Shown here in pieces: positions 18,946 to 26,515 of a DNA stretch of 37,297 nt. The notes under the pieces are model-generated. The model was not told the DNA's origin and did no database searches. It saw only the letters and a list, made by a program, of their open reading frames with translations. Source of the DNA: Clostridia bacterium (GTDB lineage: Bacteria; Bacillota; Clostridia; Christensenellales; Borkfalkiaceae); contig JAFSLQ010000056.1 in NCBI GenBank assembly GCA_017448355.1, forward strand, positions 1 to 37,297, in the 5' to 3' direction. Position 1 is the first letter of the stretch. Each line of letters starts with the position of its first letter. The position numbers and the translations under genes are program-made.

Positions 18946-20241
18946 TTATTCTAACACTCTTATCGCTGCGCCGACCGCGCCGCTATCTACACCGTAAGTT
19001 ACTTCTACGGGCTTATTTATCGTATAACATATTATATCTACCCATATTTTACTTTGTGACGGTCCTCCCGCCATCTTTACGGAATTAAAATCTATTCCGA
19101 GCGTTTGTAAAAAATCGAGTTTTTCCTTTAACAGATTTGCAGCACCTTCCATAACCGCGCGGGCGATATTTTCTTTTTTATATGCCGAAAAGTCTTTTTC
19201 CGCATCGGTTAAAGGATTTATTTTTAATCCGCCAGCCCCGCGCTCGGCTTTTTCCGCATATTCGTTAAATAACTTTATCTTGTCGGTCTTTGAAATATTG
19301 TTTTCTATAATTTTATCTATGTTTTTAGATATTTGCGCGACGGAAGACATAGCCCCCCACAAGTCTTTTTCTTTACTTAAAAACGTATCGCATAAAAGTC
19401 CGTTTTCTATAAGTTTTTTCCTATCGTGATACGGAAAAAACAGTACCCAACTAGTTCCACAGGAAAGTAAAAGTTCACTTTCGTTTACGACATTATTCGC
19501 TATCGCTCCGCTAGGATGGTCGAAACTGCCTAAAAACACCTTGCAATTCTTATCTATGCCGTATTTTTTTGAAAACGTTTCGGTAATTTTTCCAAGCAAA
19601 TCTCCGCTTTCGTAAACTTTCGGCAATTTATCTTCTGTTAAATCCAGTGCGTCAAGATAGGGTTTATGCCACTTGCCCGTTTCTTGTTCCAGAAGGTAAA
19701 AAGGCACAGCGGTAGATCTGTCTATACCCCATTTACCCGTCATTTTATATAACAGATATTCGGTGGACATACAAATCTTGCCGCAACTTTCAAGTATTTC
19801 GGGTTCGTGAATTTTAACGTGCGCAAGATGAGCGAGCGGAAAAGTTCCAAAATAACTCCAACCTGAAACATATGCCGTACATTTTTTATCTATTATGCCG
19901 TAAACTTTTTCACTCTCTTCTACAAATGGCGCGTTAGTCCACGAATACACATTAAGAACAGAGTTTCCGTTTCTATCACAAATTACCGTATTTCCGCTTG
20001 CCGACGCCATCGCTATCCCGCTTATTTTACCGCTCACTTCTGCGGCAAGGTCGCTTATGACCACGAAAACCGTTTCGGCATAATCATCAGCGGAAAATCC
20101 GAGATATTTTGCGCCGCCTTTTAGACTGCAAGTTTTAATTTCAAAAGGTGCGGAACAACTTTTTATTACATTTTCTCCGTCGAACAGTACACCCTTCACT
20201 GACGATGTACCGAGATCAAGACCTATTGAATATTTTTTCAT
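18946..20241 (-). CDS. FGGY-family carbohydrate kinase
   Basis: A 431-residue FGGY sugar kinase, shorter than xylulokinase or rhamnulokinase (about 480-520). The phosphate-binding start IGLDLGTSSVKGVLFDG is intact. The C-terminal half carries LFLGSFDHPSGAIANN-like core residues (GSFDHPSGAIANN) and the ATP-binding VKMAGGPSQSKIW plus GVDSGAVGAA. It would phosphorylate a ketose or polyol made by the adjacent AraA-like isomerase. Start and upstream stop overlap as TAATG, so synthesis is coupled. It is the last gene of the DeoR-headed transcript, before the shared terminator. The substrate is unknown; the short length and isomerase partner do not match a standard arabinose operon. Confidence 0.88.
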   Translation of the reverse strand: MKKYSIGLDLGTSSVKGVLFDGENVIKSCSAPFEIKTCSLKGGAKYLGFSADDYAETVFVVISDLAAEVSGKISGIAMASASGNTVICDRNGNSVLNVYSWTNAPFVEESEKVYGIIDKKCTAYVSGWSYFGTFPLAHLAHVKIHEPEILESCGKICMSTEYLLYKMTGKWGIDRSTAVPFYLLEQETGKWHKPYLDALDLTEDKLPKVYESGDLLGKITETFSKKYGIDKNCKVFLGSFDHPSGAIANNVVNESELLLSCGTSWVLFFPYHDRKKLIENGLLCDTFLSKEKDLWGAMSSVAQISKNIDKIIENNISKTDKIKLFNEYAEKAERGAGGLKINPLTDAEKDFSAYKKENIARAVMEGAANLLKEKLDFLQTLGIDFNSVKMAGGPSQSKIWVDIICYTINKPVEVTYGVDSGAVGAAIRVLE

Positions 20242-21623
20242 TAAATCTTTACTACCTTTAAGTTTAAGAGTTCACCGAAATATTCAAGTGCTTTAATATC
20301 GACGTCATAAACTATAAAACTGTGATGCGTTGCACCATTTTCGCTCAATTTCTCCAAAAAATCAGGCACGGGCACAGGCGGAACGAACCAACCGCGCATA
20401 CTGTCGTCAAAATCGTGCGTATCGACATTTATCATTTCTATATCACTCAAAAGCAACTTAAACTCTTCACCCTTGTCCTTAAACACGTTGCAGAAAACCG
20501 CTTGCCCACTCTTAAACTCTGCAAGACCTTTATAACAAAACTCCGCGTCGGTATAAGAAAAACCAACTTCGGTCAAAACAGGTTTACTTTTTGCGACGGC
20601 ATAATTCATTTCGCCCATATGGCTTATAAAAAGCCTGTTTTCTTTCCAGTCCGGGCAAAAAATTTCAACAAATGAAAAATCTTTGAAAACTTTTGCGACA
20701 GCACCGACGAAAGACGCCGTAAGTGTGTCACCTTCGCCCGCATACCCAACGCCGTTCGCCATTTCTTTACAGCACTCTATAAACGGCATATTCCCGAGAT
20801 TGCTTTTCGTTATATCCAAAAAGTTCACGGTAAACGCGTCGAGATTTTTCTCTTTTATCGCTTTTCTGACAGCAAGACAGGATTTTATAGATGTTTTAAT
20901 GTTTTCTTCGTTTATATCTCCGCAAATATTAAATTCTGCGTTATAGTTTATTCTCTCTTCCGTAATTTCTTTCTCTGAAACGCTATCTAACGCAGTTTTC
21001 ATTTCTTTGTCGCGGAAATGCACGAGTTCTATTCCGAACGCATCTTTAACTTCCTTATCAGTTACGAGAAAATCCCCCATACCCTTAAAAGAAGTACCAA
21101 ATACTCCCGTTCTACTACCATAAAGTGATTTTGCCGCGACTGCCGCTCTTACACAATCAGCCGCTCTTTTAATAACTTTACCGTCCTTAATGTGTCCCGC
21201 GCATATCGCATATTTTTTACCGCGACGTTTTAAAAGGTTACACATATCCATTACGCCGTGTATACCGTGATTATACATCAAGGGACTTTCGGAATATTCT
21301 TTGCCGTAACCGTATCCTTCGGTACTGTCTAAAACCACTATCGGCAGTTTTGTGTTCACAAGCGCGTCAATGCTTTCTAACGACGGCGAATATGCCAGGT
21401 GCAATGTCACTATTACATCAACACCAGCCGTTTCAAAATCTTTGACCGCTTTGTCAAACTCGCTTTTTATACGGCACATCGGTGCTTTTATAACCGATAG
21501 TCCGCTATTTTCAAACTCTTCCGCCACTCTATCGTAAAACTTTATAAGTCCGTCTTTTTTAACATTTACATCATCATAAAGTTTTATATATAAAGGCAAT
21601 AATCCTATTTTGATTTTTTTCAT
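20241..21623 (-). CDS. AraA/FucI-superfamily sugar isomerase
   Basis: A 460-residue aldose-ketose isomerase-like protein, near the 470-500 of L-arabinose isomerase. Landmarks include VDVIVTLHLAYSPS (substrate-domain loop), GVGYAGEGDTLTAS, which matches the QGYGFAGEGDW region of AraA including the metal-binding glutamate, LFISHMGEMN, corresponding to the GSHMLEV histidine segment, and the C-terminal H433-H434. The Mn-dependent isomerisation residues therefore seem present in order. The N-terminal part diverges strongly from true AraA, so a different aldose is likely. The next gene, an FGGY kinase, starts inside its stop codon, pointing to sequential isomerisation and phosphorylation. The family is well supported and the substrate unknown. 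Confidence 0.82.
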   Translation of the reverse strand: MKKIKIGLLPLYIKLYDDVNVKKDGLIKFYDRVAEEFENSGLSVIKAPMCRIKSEFDKAVKDFETAGVDVIVTLHLAYSPSLESIDALVNTKLPIVVLDSTEGYGYGKEYSESPLMYNHGIHGVMDMCNLLKRRGKKYAICAGHIKDGKVIKRAADCVRAAVAAKSLYGSRTGVFGTSFKGMGDFLVTDKEVKDAFGIELVHFRDKEMKTALDSVSEKEITEERINYNAEFNICGDINEENIKTSIKSCLAVRKAIKEKNLDAFTVNFLDITKSNLGNMPFIECCKEMANGVGYAGEGDTLTASFVGAVAKVFKDFSFVEIFCPDWKENRLFISHMGEMNYAVAKSKPVLTEVGFSYTDAEFCYKGLAEFKSGQAVFCNVFKDKGEEFKLLLSDIEMINVDTHDFDDSMRGWFVPPVPVPDFLEKLSENGATHHSFIVYDVDIKALEYFGELLNLKVVKI

Positions 21624-21631
21624 AAAACGCC

Positions 21632-22261
21632 TTATTTATCTCTTCTCGTTTGTTGTAACGTATAGTGAACGTCCACCGCCTTTTCTTCGTCGGTATACTT
21701 TCTCCACGTATCGATGACTTTGCCGCCGTTATACTTACGGTCGTTTACGTCGTCGGTCGTTCCCATTACCGTTACGTTTATCTGTCTGTGTCTCGCTCTC
21801 ACCTGATCCCAGTCAACGAAGTATATATGCGCAAATTCCCCGCCGTCTAATACGCCGTCTTTAATGGTCATTGCTTCGCTTCTTCCGAAGAATACAGAAC
21901 GAAGGTGTCCGTCGGTATTAAGACTTGTCCAGTCACCCGGTTCGTCTACGTGTCTGCCGAACTGCGTGTGTATAGGACCGGGGTGCATATACGCGTTATT
22001 CTCCGAATAGTCGGGAACTAGTTTCTGCATTATCTTTAATATATCGTGCTGTAAGTATTCTAAATCGTAGATATCAAGGTCGTGCGAACACTCCTGTATC
22101 ATTACCGAACAAGTCGTGTGGTGCGACGCGATAGTAACAGTCCCGTTCTTTATCCCCGACTCTTTTACTATGTCGATCACTTCCTTACTTACGTCGTGAA
22201 AGGTCGGTCTCCAACCCTTCGATTGCACTTCCAGTTCCTTCTGAAATACTTTGAATTCCAT
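21632..22261 (-). CDS. YjbQ/UPF0047-family protein, long form
   Basis: A 209-residue member of the YjbQ (UPF0047) family, which usually has about 130-140 residues; this one has a roughly 40-residue C-terminal extension and an insertion before HPGP. The core motifs are ASHHTTCSVMIQECSHD, HPGPIHTQFG, DGHLRSVFFGRS and IYFVDWDQVRARHRQINV. The canonical HTTASL/NE pattern is replaced by HTTCSV/QE, and the strand that reads WQGIFL in YjbQ reads IYFVDWD. YjbQ proteins have a weak thiamine-phosphate-synthase activity in vitro, but their real role is not settled. A second paralogue is at 25619-26113 on the other side of the divergent promoter. It may act on a phosphorylated sugar intermediate; this is inference. 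Confidence 0.85.
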   Translation of the reverse strand: MEFKVFQKELEVQSKGWRPTFHDVSKEVIDIVKESGIKNGTVTIASHHTTCSVMIQECSHDLDIYDLEYLQHDILKIMQKLVPDYSENNAYMHPGPIHTQFGRHVDEPGDWTSLNTDGHLRSVFFGRSEAMTIKDGVLDGGEFAHIYFVDWDQVRARHRQINVTVMGTTDDVNDRKYNGGKVIDTWRKYTDEEKAVDVHYTLQQTRRDK

Positions 22262-22288
22262 TATTGTTGTCTCCTTTTTTCTTTTATT

Positions 22289-22885
22289 TTATTTCTTATT
22301 TAATCTTTCGCCGACTGCACCGCCGGGATGAATTACCGCAAACTGTTCGTTTTTAAAGCCCGTTTCTTCAATAAGTGCCGTCTGCAACGTATGAAATATT
22401 ATGCATAGTGCCGTTGTCGAAGTCGTCCCTTGTGAATTGTATTTATCCGTTTCCCTGTTAACGTATTGCTTTAATACGACGTCAGCGCCAGTAGCCAACG
22501 GACTTTCAAGATTTTCAGTTACCGTAATGACTTTTATGCCTTTCTTCTTGCATATATCCAAAATAGGCAAAAGTTCTTTTGTCTTACCGCCACGGGAAGC
22601 AAACACCATCACGTCGTCCTTTTGTAAAAACCCCGTTGCACCATGAACCGCTTCCGCAGGAGATATAAACCGAGCGGGCTTTTCTATACAGCAAAGTAGG
22701 TGCGCGAAATGTTGGCAGATTATCCCTGAATGACCACACCCGCAAGTGCCTATCCTTTCCGCATTTTTAAGTAAGTTCACCGCAATAGAAAACATTTCTT
22801 CGTCAAAATACTTTTCCATTTCCGCGATGCACTCGGATTCTATTTTATATACCGCTTTCGCTTGTTCTAAACTTTTTGTTTTCAT
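22289..22885 (-). CDS. SIS-domain phosphosugar isomerase
   Basis: A 198-residue single SIS domain protein. The phosphosugar-binding elements are visible: GTCGCGHSGIICQHFAHLL near residues 46-64, the serine/threonine loop FASRGGKTKELLPIL near 94-108, and the terminal HPGGAVGERL that supplies the base seen in KdsD/GutQ-type isomerases. It lacks the CBS domains of KdsD. The family interconverts phosphorylated aldoses and ketoses or binds them. Sited between the amidohydrolase and YjbQ genes, it probably acts on the phosphosugar produced in this pathway. Which isomer pair it handles is unknown. Confidence 0.87.
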   Translation of the reverse strand: MKTKSLEQAKAVYKIESECIAEMEKYFDEEMFSIAVNLLKNAERIGTCGCGHSGIICQHFAHLLCCIEKPARFISPAEAVHGATGFLQKDDVMVFASRGGKTKELLPILDICKKKGIKVITVTENLESPLATGADVVLKQYVNRETDKYNSQGTTSTTALCIIFHTLQTALIEETGFKNEQFAVIHPGGAVGERLNKK

Positions 22886-22886
22886 C

Positions 22887-23909
22887 TTAAAATTTTATTC
22901 CGTAAATTCGCGCGGCGTTATTACACATTATATCCGCAATATTGTTTTTATTAAGTCCGAGTTTTTCCGCTGTCTTTTTGAAACCGCGTATTATCTCATA
23001 AGTAAAGTTGGTTATTTCTTTTTCATCCGTTTCTCTCATATGTGCAGCGTTAGTTAAATCCCCATATAATCCTCGCGGAACTACGTTAACATAATTCCCG
23101 TTTTCACATATACGATACATTTTCATCTTCGCTATCGGCATATCAGTTCCGAAAAGAACTCTTTTAGTGCCTACCGCCTCTATACACTTTTCAGTTGCAA
23201 GCGGTAAAGTATTAGCCGAAAAATCGAACATCATATTTTCTGTGTGTTTAAGCGTTTCAAATGCGTCGCCTATATCTTCGGGTGAATACGCTCTGCCTAT
23301 ATGCGCAACTATCAGTTTAACGTTCGGATATTTCTGTTCTATTTCCATAAGTTGCTTTATATTCGTCGAATTTTTAAGTCTGTCGGGTTTGCTTATATGC
23401 AAAACAACTTTCCACCCGTATTTATCCGCAACTTTTAAATGCTTTTCAGGTAAAAAGTCGAATATATCAGCATCTGCACCGTTAACGCCAGTTTTACAAT
23501 TATCCAAATATGGTTTTAATCCCTGAAATCCGCCTTTTATAACCTCTTCTTCCAAGAATTCGGGTGTCATATCGTAATCAGTAAGGAACAAAGTCGGATA
23601 ATTTTTTTCCCTTCCAGCTTTTGAAACATATAAATTCCCTTTATCTAAGTACTGTGCAGGCCATCCAAATATAACCGGCACAACCTTTTTATCCGGAAAC
23701 ATATTAAAATAAGTTTGTTCCAAATCTTCAATCGAACATTGTCCGCCAACTCTATCCGGCCAATAATCCGGATTTAAAACTCTGTTTTTTCTATCGTCTT
23801 CCGTTCTCCAAACATGTGTGTGAGAATCAACTATATTATCGGGTAAAAAATCTTTTAATTCTTCTTCGTAAACCTTTTTGTCGTATTCCGACATTTTATA
23901 TCCGAACAT
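22887..23909 (-). CDS. Amidohydrolase-2 family metal-dependent hydrolase or decarboxylase
   Basis: About 340 residues. The start is placed at ATG 23909 (MFGYKMSEYD) because AAGGGGGG lies four bases upstream; the frame opens farther up at 23942, with no ribosome site. It has the COG2159 TIM-barrel pattern: IVDSHTHVWR near the start (metal-binding HxH), VVLHISKPD, LIVAHIGRAYSPED with the third metal histidine, and RVLFGTDMPIAKM containing the catalytic aspartate. Relatives hydrolyse lactones or decarboxylate ring acids. It begins the enzyme part of the leftward operon, right after the DeoR gene. A lactonase step in a sugar-acid route is possible but only inferred. Confidence 0.85.
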   Translation of the reverse strand: MFGYKMSEYDKKVYEEELKDFLPDNIVDSHTHVWRTEDDRKNRVLNPDYWPDRVGGQCSIEDLEQTYFNMFPDKKVVPVIFGWPAQYLDKGNLYVSKAGREKNYPTLFLTDYDMTPEFLEEEVIKGGFQGLKPYLDNCKTGVNGADADIFDFLPEKHLKVADKYGWKVVLHISKPDRLKNSTNIKQLMEIEQKYPNVKLIVAHIGRAYSPEDIGDAFETLKHTENMMFDFSANTLPLATEKCIEAVGTKRVLFGTDMPIAKMKMYRICENGNYVNVVPRGLYGDLTNAAHMRETDEKEITNFTYEIIRGFKKTAEKLGLNKNNIADIMCNNAARIYGIKF

Positions 23910-23975
23910 AACGCCCCCCTTTGTAAAATTATATAACCACAATCAAAATATTGTCAAGTATTTTGAGCGATTTAA

Positions 23976-24758
23976 TCAATTATCTGCAATTCTTATGTTT
24001 ATACCGTTTCGCAAAAATTCATTTTGCTGTTCTTTTTTCAATTTTACGTCCGAAACCACCAAAGACACTTTATCTCCTTTCGCAAACCCAACAAGCGCAG
24101 CCTTGCCGAACTTGTGCGAATCCATAAGGATAATCGAGTTGTCGGAATTTTCAATTGCACACTCGCAGATTCTTGCGGATTCAAAGTCTGTCGTGGAAAA
24201 ACCTATGCTGCTATGATAACCGTCAGTTCCTAAAATACACTTGTTAAAATGGCAATCCTTTATCGCCTTTTCCGCCATATATCCGCAGAAATCTTTTCTG
24301 TACGGCCGAAAAGTCCCCCCTATAAGATTTACCGTCGCACAACCGTTTAGAATATTTATTATCATATACGAATTAGTAAAAACGGTTATGTTTTTTAGCG
24401 TTTTTTGCCTTAAAGCATCCGCCAAAGCCATACTGAACAAGCACACGGTAGTTCCCGAATCCAAAAACAACGTTTCATCGTCAGATATAAGCGACACCGT
24501 TTCTTTTGCTATCGCTTTCTTTTCTTTAACGTACAATTCTTTGCTCGCTTCATAACTGTAAAAACTGTAAGTGCTGTCGGGCAGACTTATTTTTCCATGC
24601 GATCTGATGCCGTACCCCTTTTCTTCCATACGTGTAAAAAGTCTTCTCGCAGTCGCCGCCGAAATTTCCATTTTTTCCATTGCATCTTGCAAAGTTATGC
24701 TGCCGCTCAGTTGCAATTCTTTAAGTAAAACCGTTTCTTGCACTATCGTCTTTTTCAT
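23976..24758 (-). CDS. DeoR-family transcriptional repressor
   Basis: A 260-residue DeoR regulator of usual length. The N-terminal winged helix-turn-helix reads ITLQDAMEKMEISAATARRLF, and the C-terminal DeoRC sensor domain shows LFLDSGTTVCLF (family SGTT motif), TNSYMIINIL, NLIGGTFRPYRKDFCG and LGTDGYHSSIGFSTTD. Such regulators sense phosphorylated sugar intermediates and act mostly as repressors. It is the first gene of the leftward operon, with GAGGAAGAG as ribosome site, and lies beside two AATGAGCG repeats that are its likely operator. It probably represses its own operon and perhaps the rightward pair of genes. Confidence 0.92.
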   Translation of the reverse strand: MKKTIVQETVLLKELQLSGSITLQDAMEKMEISAATARRLFTRMEEKGYGIRSHGKISLPDSTYSFYSYEASKELYVKEKKAIAKETVSLISDDETLFLDSGTTVCLFSMALADALRQKTLKNITVFTNSYMIINILNGCATVNLIGGTFRPYRKDFCGYMAEKAIKDCHFNKCILGTDGYHSSIGFSTTDFESARICECAIENSDNSIILMDSHKFGKAALVGFAKGDKVSLVVSDVKLKKEQQNEFLRNGINIRIADN

Positions 24759-24788
24759 TTTTTGCTCTTCCTCATATATAATGTTTAC

Positions 24789-24817
24789 AGTTTATCATAA
24801 AACGCTCATTTTGTCAA
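24789..24817 (-). promoter_or_regulatory. Leftward sigma-A promoter of the DeoR-headed operon
   Basis: On the minus strand TTGACA (24812-24817) and TAAACT (24789-24794) are separated by exactly 17 bp. This is a near-consensus promoter about 30 bp upstream of the DeoR start. Confidence 0.8.
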
Positions 24818-24831
24818 ATAATTCGCTCATT
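24803..24831. promoter_or_regulatory. Probable DeoR operator: two AATGAGCG direct repeats
   Basis: The motif CGCTCATT (plus strand) occurs at 24803-24810 and 24824-24831, 21 bp apart, i.e. two DNA turns. The leftward -35 box lies between them, so a bound repressor would cover the promoter. The spacing fits DeoR-family tandem operators. The assignment to this regulator is inferred from position. Confidence 0.65.
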
Positions 24832-24855
24832 ATTTTATAATTTTATTCATTATCT

Positions 24856-24884
24856 TTGACAAATCGTTTACGATTTTTTATGAT
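24856..24884 (+). promoter_or_regulatory. Rightward sigma-A promoter
   Basis: TTGACA (24856-24861), a 17-bp spacer and TATGAT (24879-24884) lead into the TIM-like gene, whose ATG is 30 bp downstream of the -10. The operator repeats lie just upstream of this promoter, so control by the same regulator is possible. Confidence 0.8.
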
Positions 24885-24914
24885 TTAAAAAAATAAAATA
24901 CACAAGGAACTATT

Positions 24915-25616
24915 ATGAAAAAAATAAGAACGCCTTTTTTTGAAATAGGCACTAAAAACTACGTTTACGGCGACGAAGTGTTGCGGCTCGCTATCGCCGC
25001 AGATAAATTTGCGGAAAAATACGATATAGACGTATTATTTACTACTCCTTACGCAGACATTAGAAGAGTAGCGGAAAACACAAAAAATTTAATTATAATC
25101 GCGCCGTATATGGATACTTTGCGTCCAGGTCGCGGTATGGCGGACGTTCTGCCCGAAAGCTTAAAAGCCGCGGGCGCGCACGGTGTTGTTGTAAACCATT
25201 GCGAAAAACCTATGTCCCTTCCGCAAATAAAAGAAACCATTAAGCGCGCAAGAGAGTTAGATTTTATTGTTTTTGCTTGTGCTGACACAACCGAAGAAGC
25301 GGAAGCACTTGCTCACCTTCACCCCGATATTATTAACCCCGAACCATCGGAACTTATAGGCGGAAACGGCGGAAAAGTAAGCGATTTAAGTTTTGTTAAA
25401 AGAACGATAGATGCAATAAAAAAAATTGATCCGTCGATTTTTGTTGAACAAGCGGCGGGAATCACCACGGGAAAACAGGTTTACGATTTTATTATGGCGG
25501 GTAGTGAAGGCGCAGGTGCGGCTTCGGGCATAATAAATGCAAAAGACAGAATTGCGACAATGGAAGAAATGATTGCCGCAACAAAACAAGCCGCTATCGA
25601 CCTTAAAAGGAGTTAA
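24915..25616 (+). CDS. Triosephosphate-isomerase-like phosphosugar isomerase
   Basis: A 233-residue TIM-barrel protein of the TpiA family, in the size range of the short archaeal type. The electrophilic His is H95 with E97 in VVNHCEKP, and the catalytic base is E143 in NPEPSELIGG. The phosphate loop GSEGAGAASG is present. The usual N-x-K at the start is G-T-K (residues 12-14), so the lysine is kept but the asparagine is lost. Family relatives outside glycolysis isomerise tetrulose phosphates, for example L-erythrulose-1-phosphate. Its location in a sugar cluster, not in a glycolytic operon, supports a specialised substrate. The gene starts after AAGGAAC and is followed after 2 bp by a YjbQ gene. 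Confidence 0.82.
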   Translation: MKKIRTPFFEIGTKNYVYGDEVLRLAIAADKFAEKYDIDVLFTTPYADIRRVAENTKNLIIIAPYMDTLRPGRGMADVLPESLKAAGAHGVVVNHCEKPMSLPQIKETIKRARELDFIVFACADTTEEAEALAHLHPDIINPEPSELIGGNGGKVSDLSFVKRTIDAIKKIDPSIFVEQAAGITTGKQVYDFIMAGSEGAGAASGIINAKDRIATMEEMIAATKQAAIDLKRS

Positions 25617-25618
25617 TT

Positions 25619-26113
25619 ATGATTTATAAAAACAAAATTCAAGTTCAATCGGAACATAAAGAAATAACTTTTCATAACGTTACGGATAAAGTTAAAGAGA
25701 CGGTTGAAAAATCGGGAATTAAAAACGGAATTGTAGTTGTTTATTCCCATCACACAACTTGCTCTGTTATAACGCAAGAGTGCGCTTTTGATATGTCTAT
25801 GACGGGAAGAGAAACGTTGCAACAGGATTTAGTGGACGTATTTGAAAAAATTTGCCCTTCCAGCACGAGAGAAGGTATTTACCTTCACCCCGGTCCTAAA
25901 GCACTTAAATTTGCCGAAGAACACGGCGAAGACGCACGCGGTTGTCACAACACCGAAGCGCACCTTATATCTTCCATCATAGGCAGAAGTTTAACCGCTG
26001 TAATTGACGAAGGTATTATCGATCTTGGCGACTACGGATTTATTTACTTTATAGACTGGGACAAAACCCGCGGAAGACAAAGAACCGTTCAAATAATGGT
26101 CATAGGCGAATAA
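25619..26113 (+). CDS. YjbQ/UPF0047-family protein, short form
   Basis: A 164-residue YjbQ paralogue with the motifs YSHHTTCSVITQECAFD, HPGPKALKFAEEHG, TEAHLISSIIGRS and IYFIDWDKTRGRQRTVQIMV. It shares the unusual HTTCSV/QEC and DWD features with the 209-residue copy on the opposite strand, so the two form a distinct subfamily rather than a recent identical duplication. It lacks the long C-terminal tail. The strong AAAGGAG ribosome site overlaps the end of the upstream gene, so the two are coupled. The two paralogues may work as alternative subunits or act on two related intermediates; this is speculation. Confidence 0.86.
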   Translation: MIYKNKIQVQSEHKEITFHNVTDKVKETVEKSGIKNGIVVVYSHHTTCSVITQECAFDMSMTGRETLQQDLVDVFEKICPSSTREGIYLHPGPKALKFAEEHGEDARGCHNTEAHLISSIIGRSLTAVIDEGIIDLGDYGFIYFIDWDKTRGRQRTVQIMVIGE

Positions 26114-26283
26114 ACAATCTAAATAATTGATATAAAGATTTACTCTATAAATTAGTTACATAATAAAAACCGATATTTCAATAAAACTAAAAAAACAGAA
26201 GAGTTTTCCGATTTATTTATTCATCATACTCCGCGCGGAGCAACCGCTTCATGTGGCATAAATGGTGATAATTATAACTCAAC

Positions 26284-26310
26284 AGCGGGCGCATAAAAAA
26301 TGCGCCCGCT
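26284..26310. terminator. GC-rich hairpin, probable terminator
   Basis: An 11-bp perfect stem (AGCGGGCGCAT at 26284-26294 with 26300-26310) and an AAAAA loop lie between the convergent YjbQ and Fic-downstream genes. No run of T follows immediately, so it is a weaker canonical terminator. The rest of 26114-26325 shows no gene. Confidence 0.6.
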
Positions 26311-26325
26311 CAATATGTATGTCTT

Positions 26326-26481
26326 TTATTTATCTATCTTTATTTTTTCCGTCAAAGTTTTTACTTCAAAATCATATTGCTCTTTTGTAAGAAGCTTACG
26401 CTCGTAAAAAAGTTTTAATGTCTCCAACTCTTTTTTGAGCAACCACGTATTATCTAACTTTTTATCTTCAATTTCTGCCAT
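26326..26481 (-). CDS. Small hypothetical protein, SHOCT-like helical tail
   Basis: A 51-codon frame from ATG 26481 to TAA 26326, directly downstream of the Fic gene. The product is charged (MAEIEDKKLDNTW) and contains LKLFYERKLLTKEQYDFEVKTL, a short helical pattern like SHOCT domains (ERGLLTEEEY). An AGG lies about 11 bp upstream of the start. It may be co-transcribed with Fic. Its small size keeps confidence moderate; the function is unknown. Confidence 0.5.
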   Translation of the reverse strand: MAEIEDKKLDNTWLLKKELETLKLFYERKLLTKEQYDFEVKTLTEKIKIDK

Positions 26482-26515
26482 AGTAAAAATAACCTGCCCA
26501 AATTATTTATTCCCC

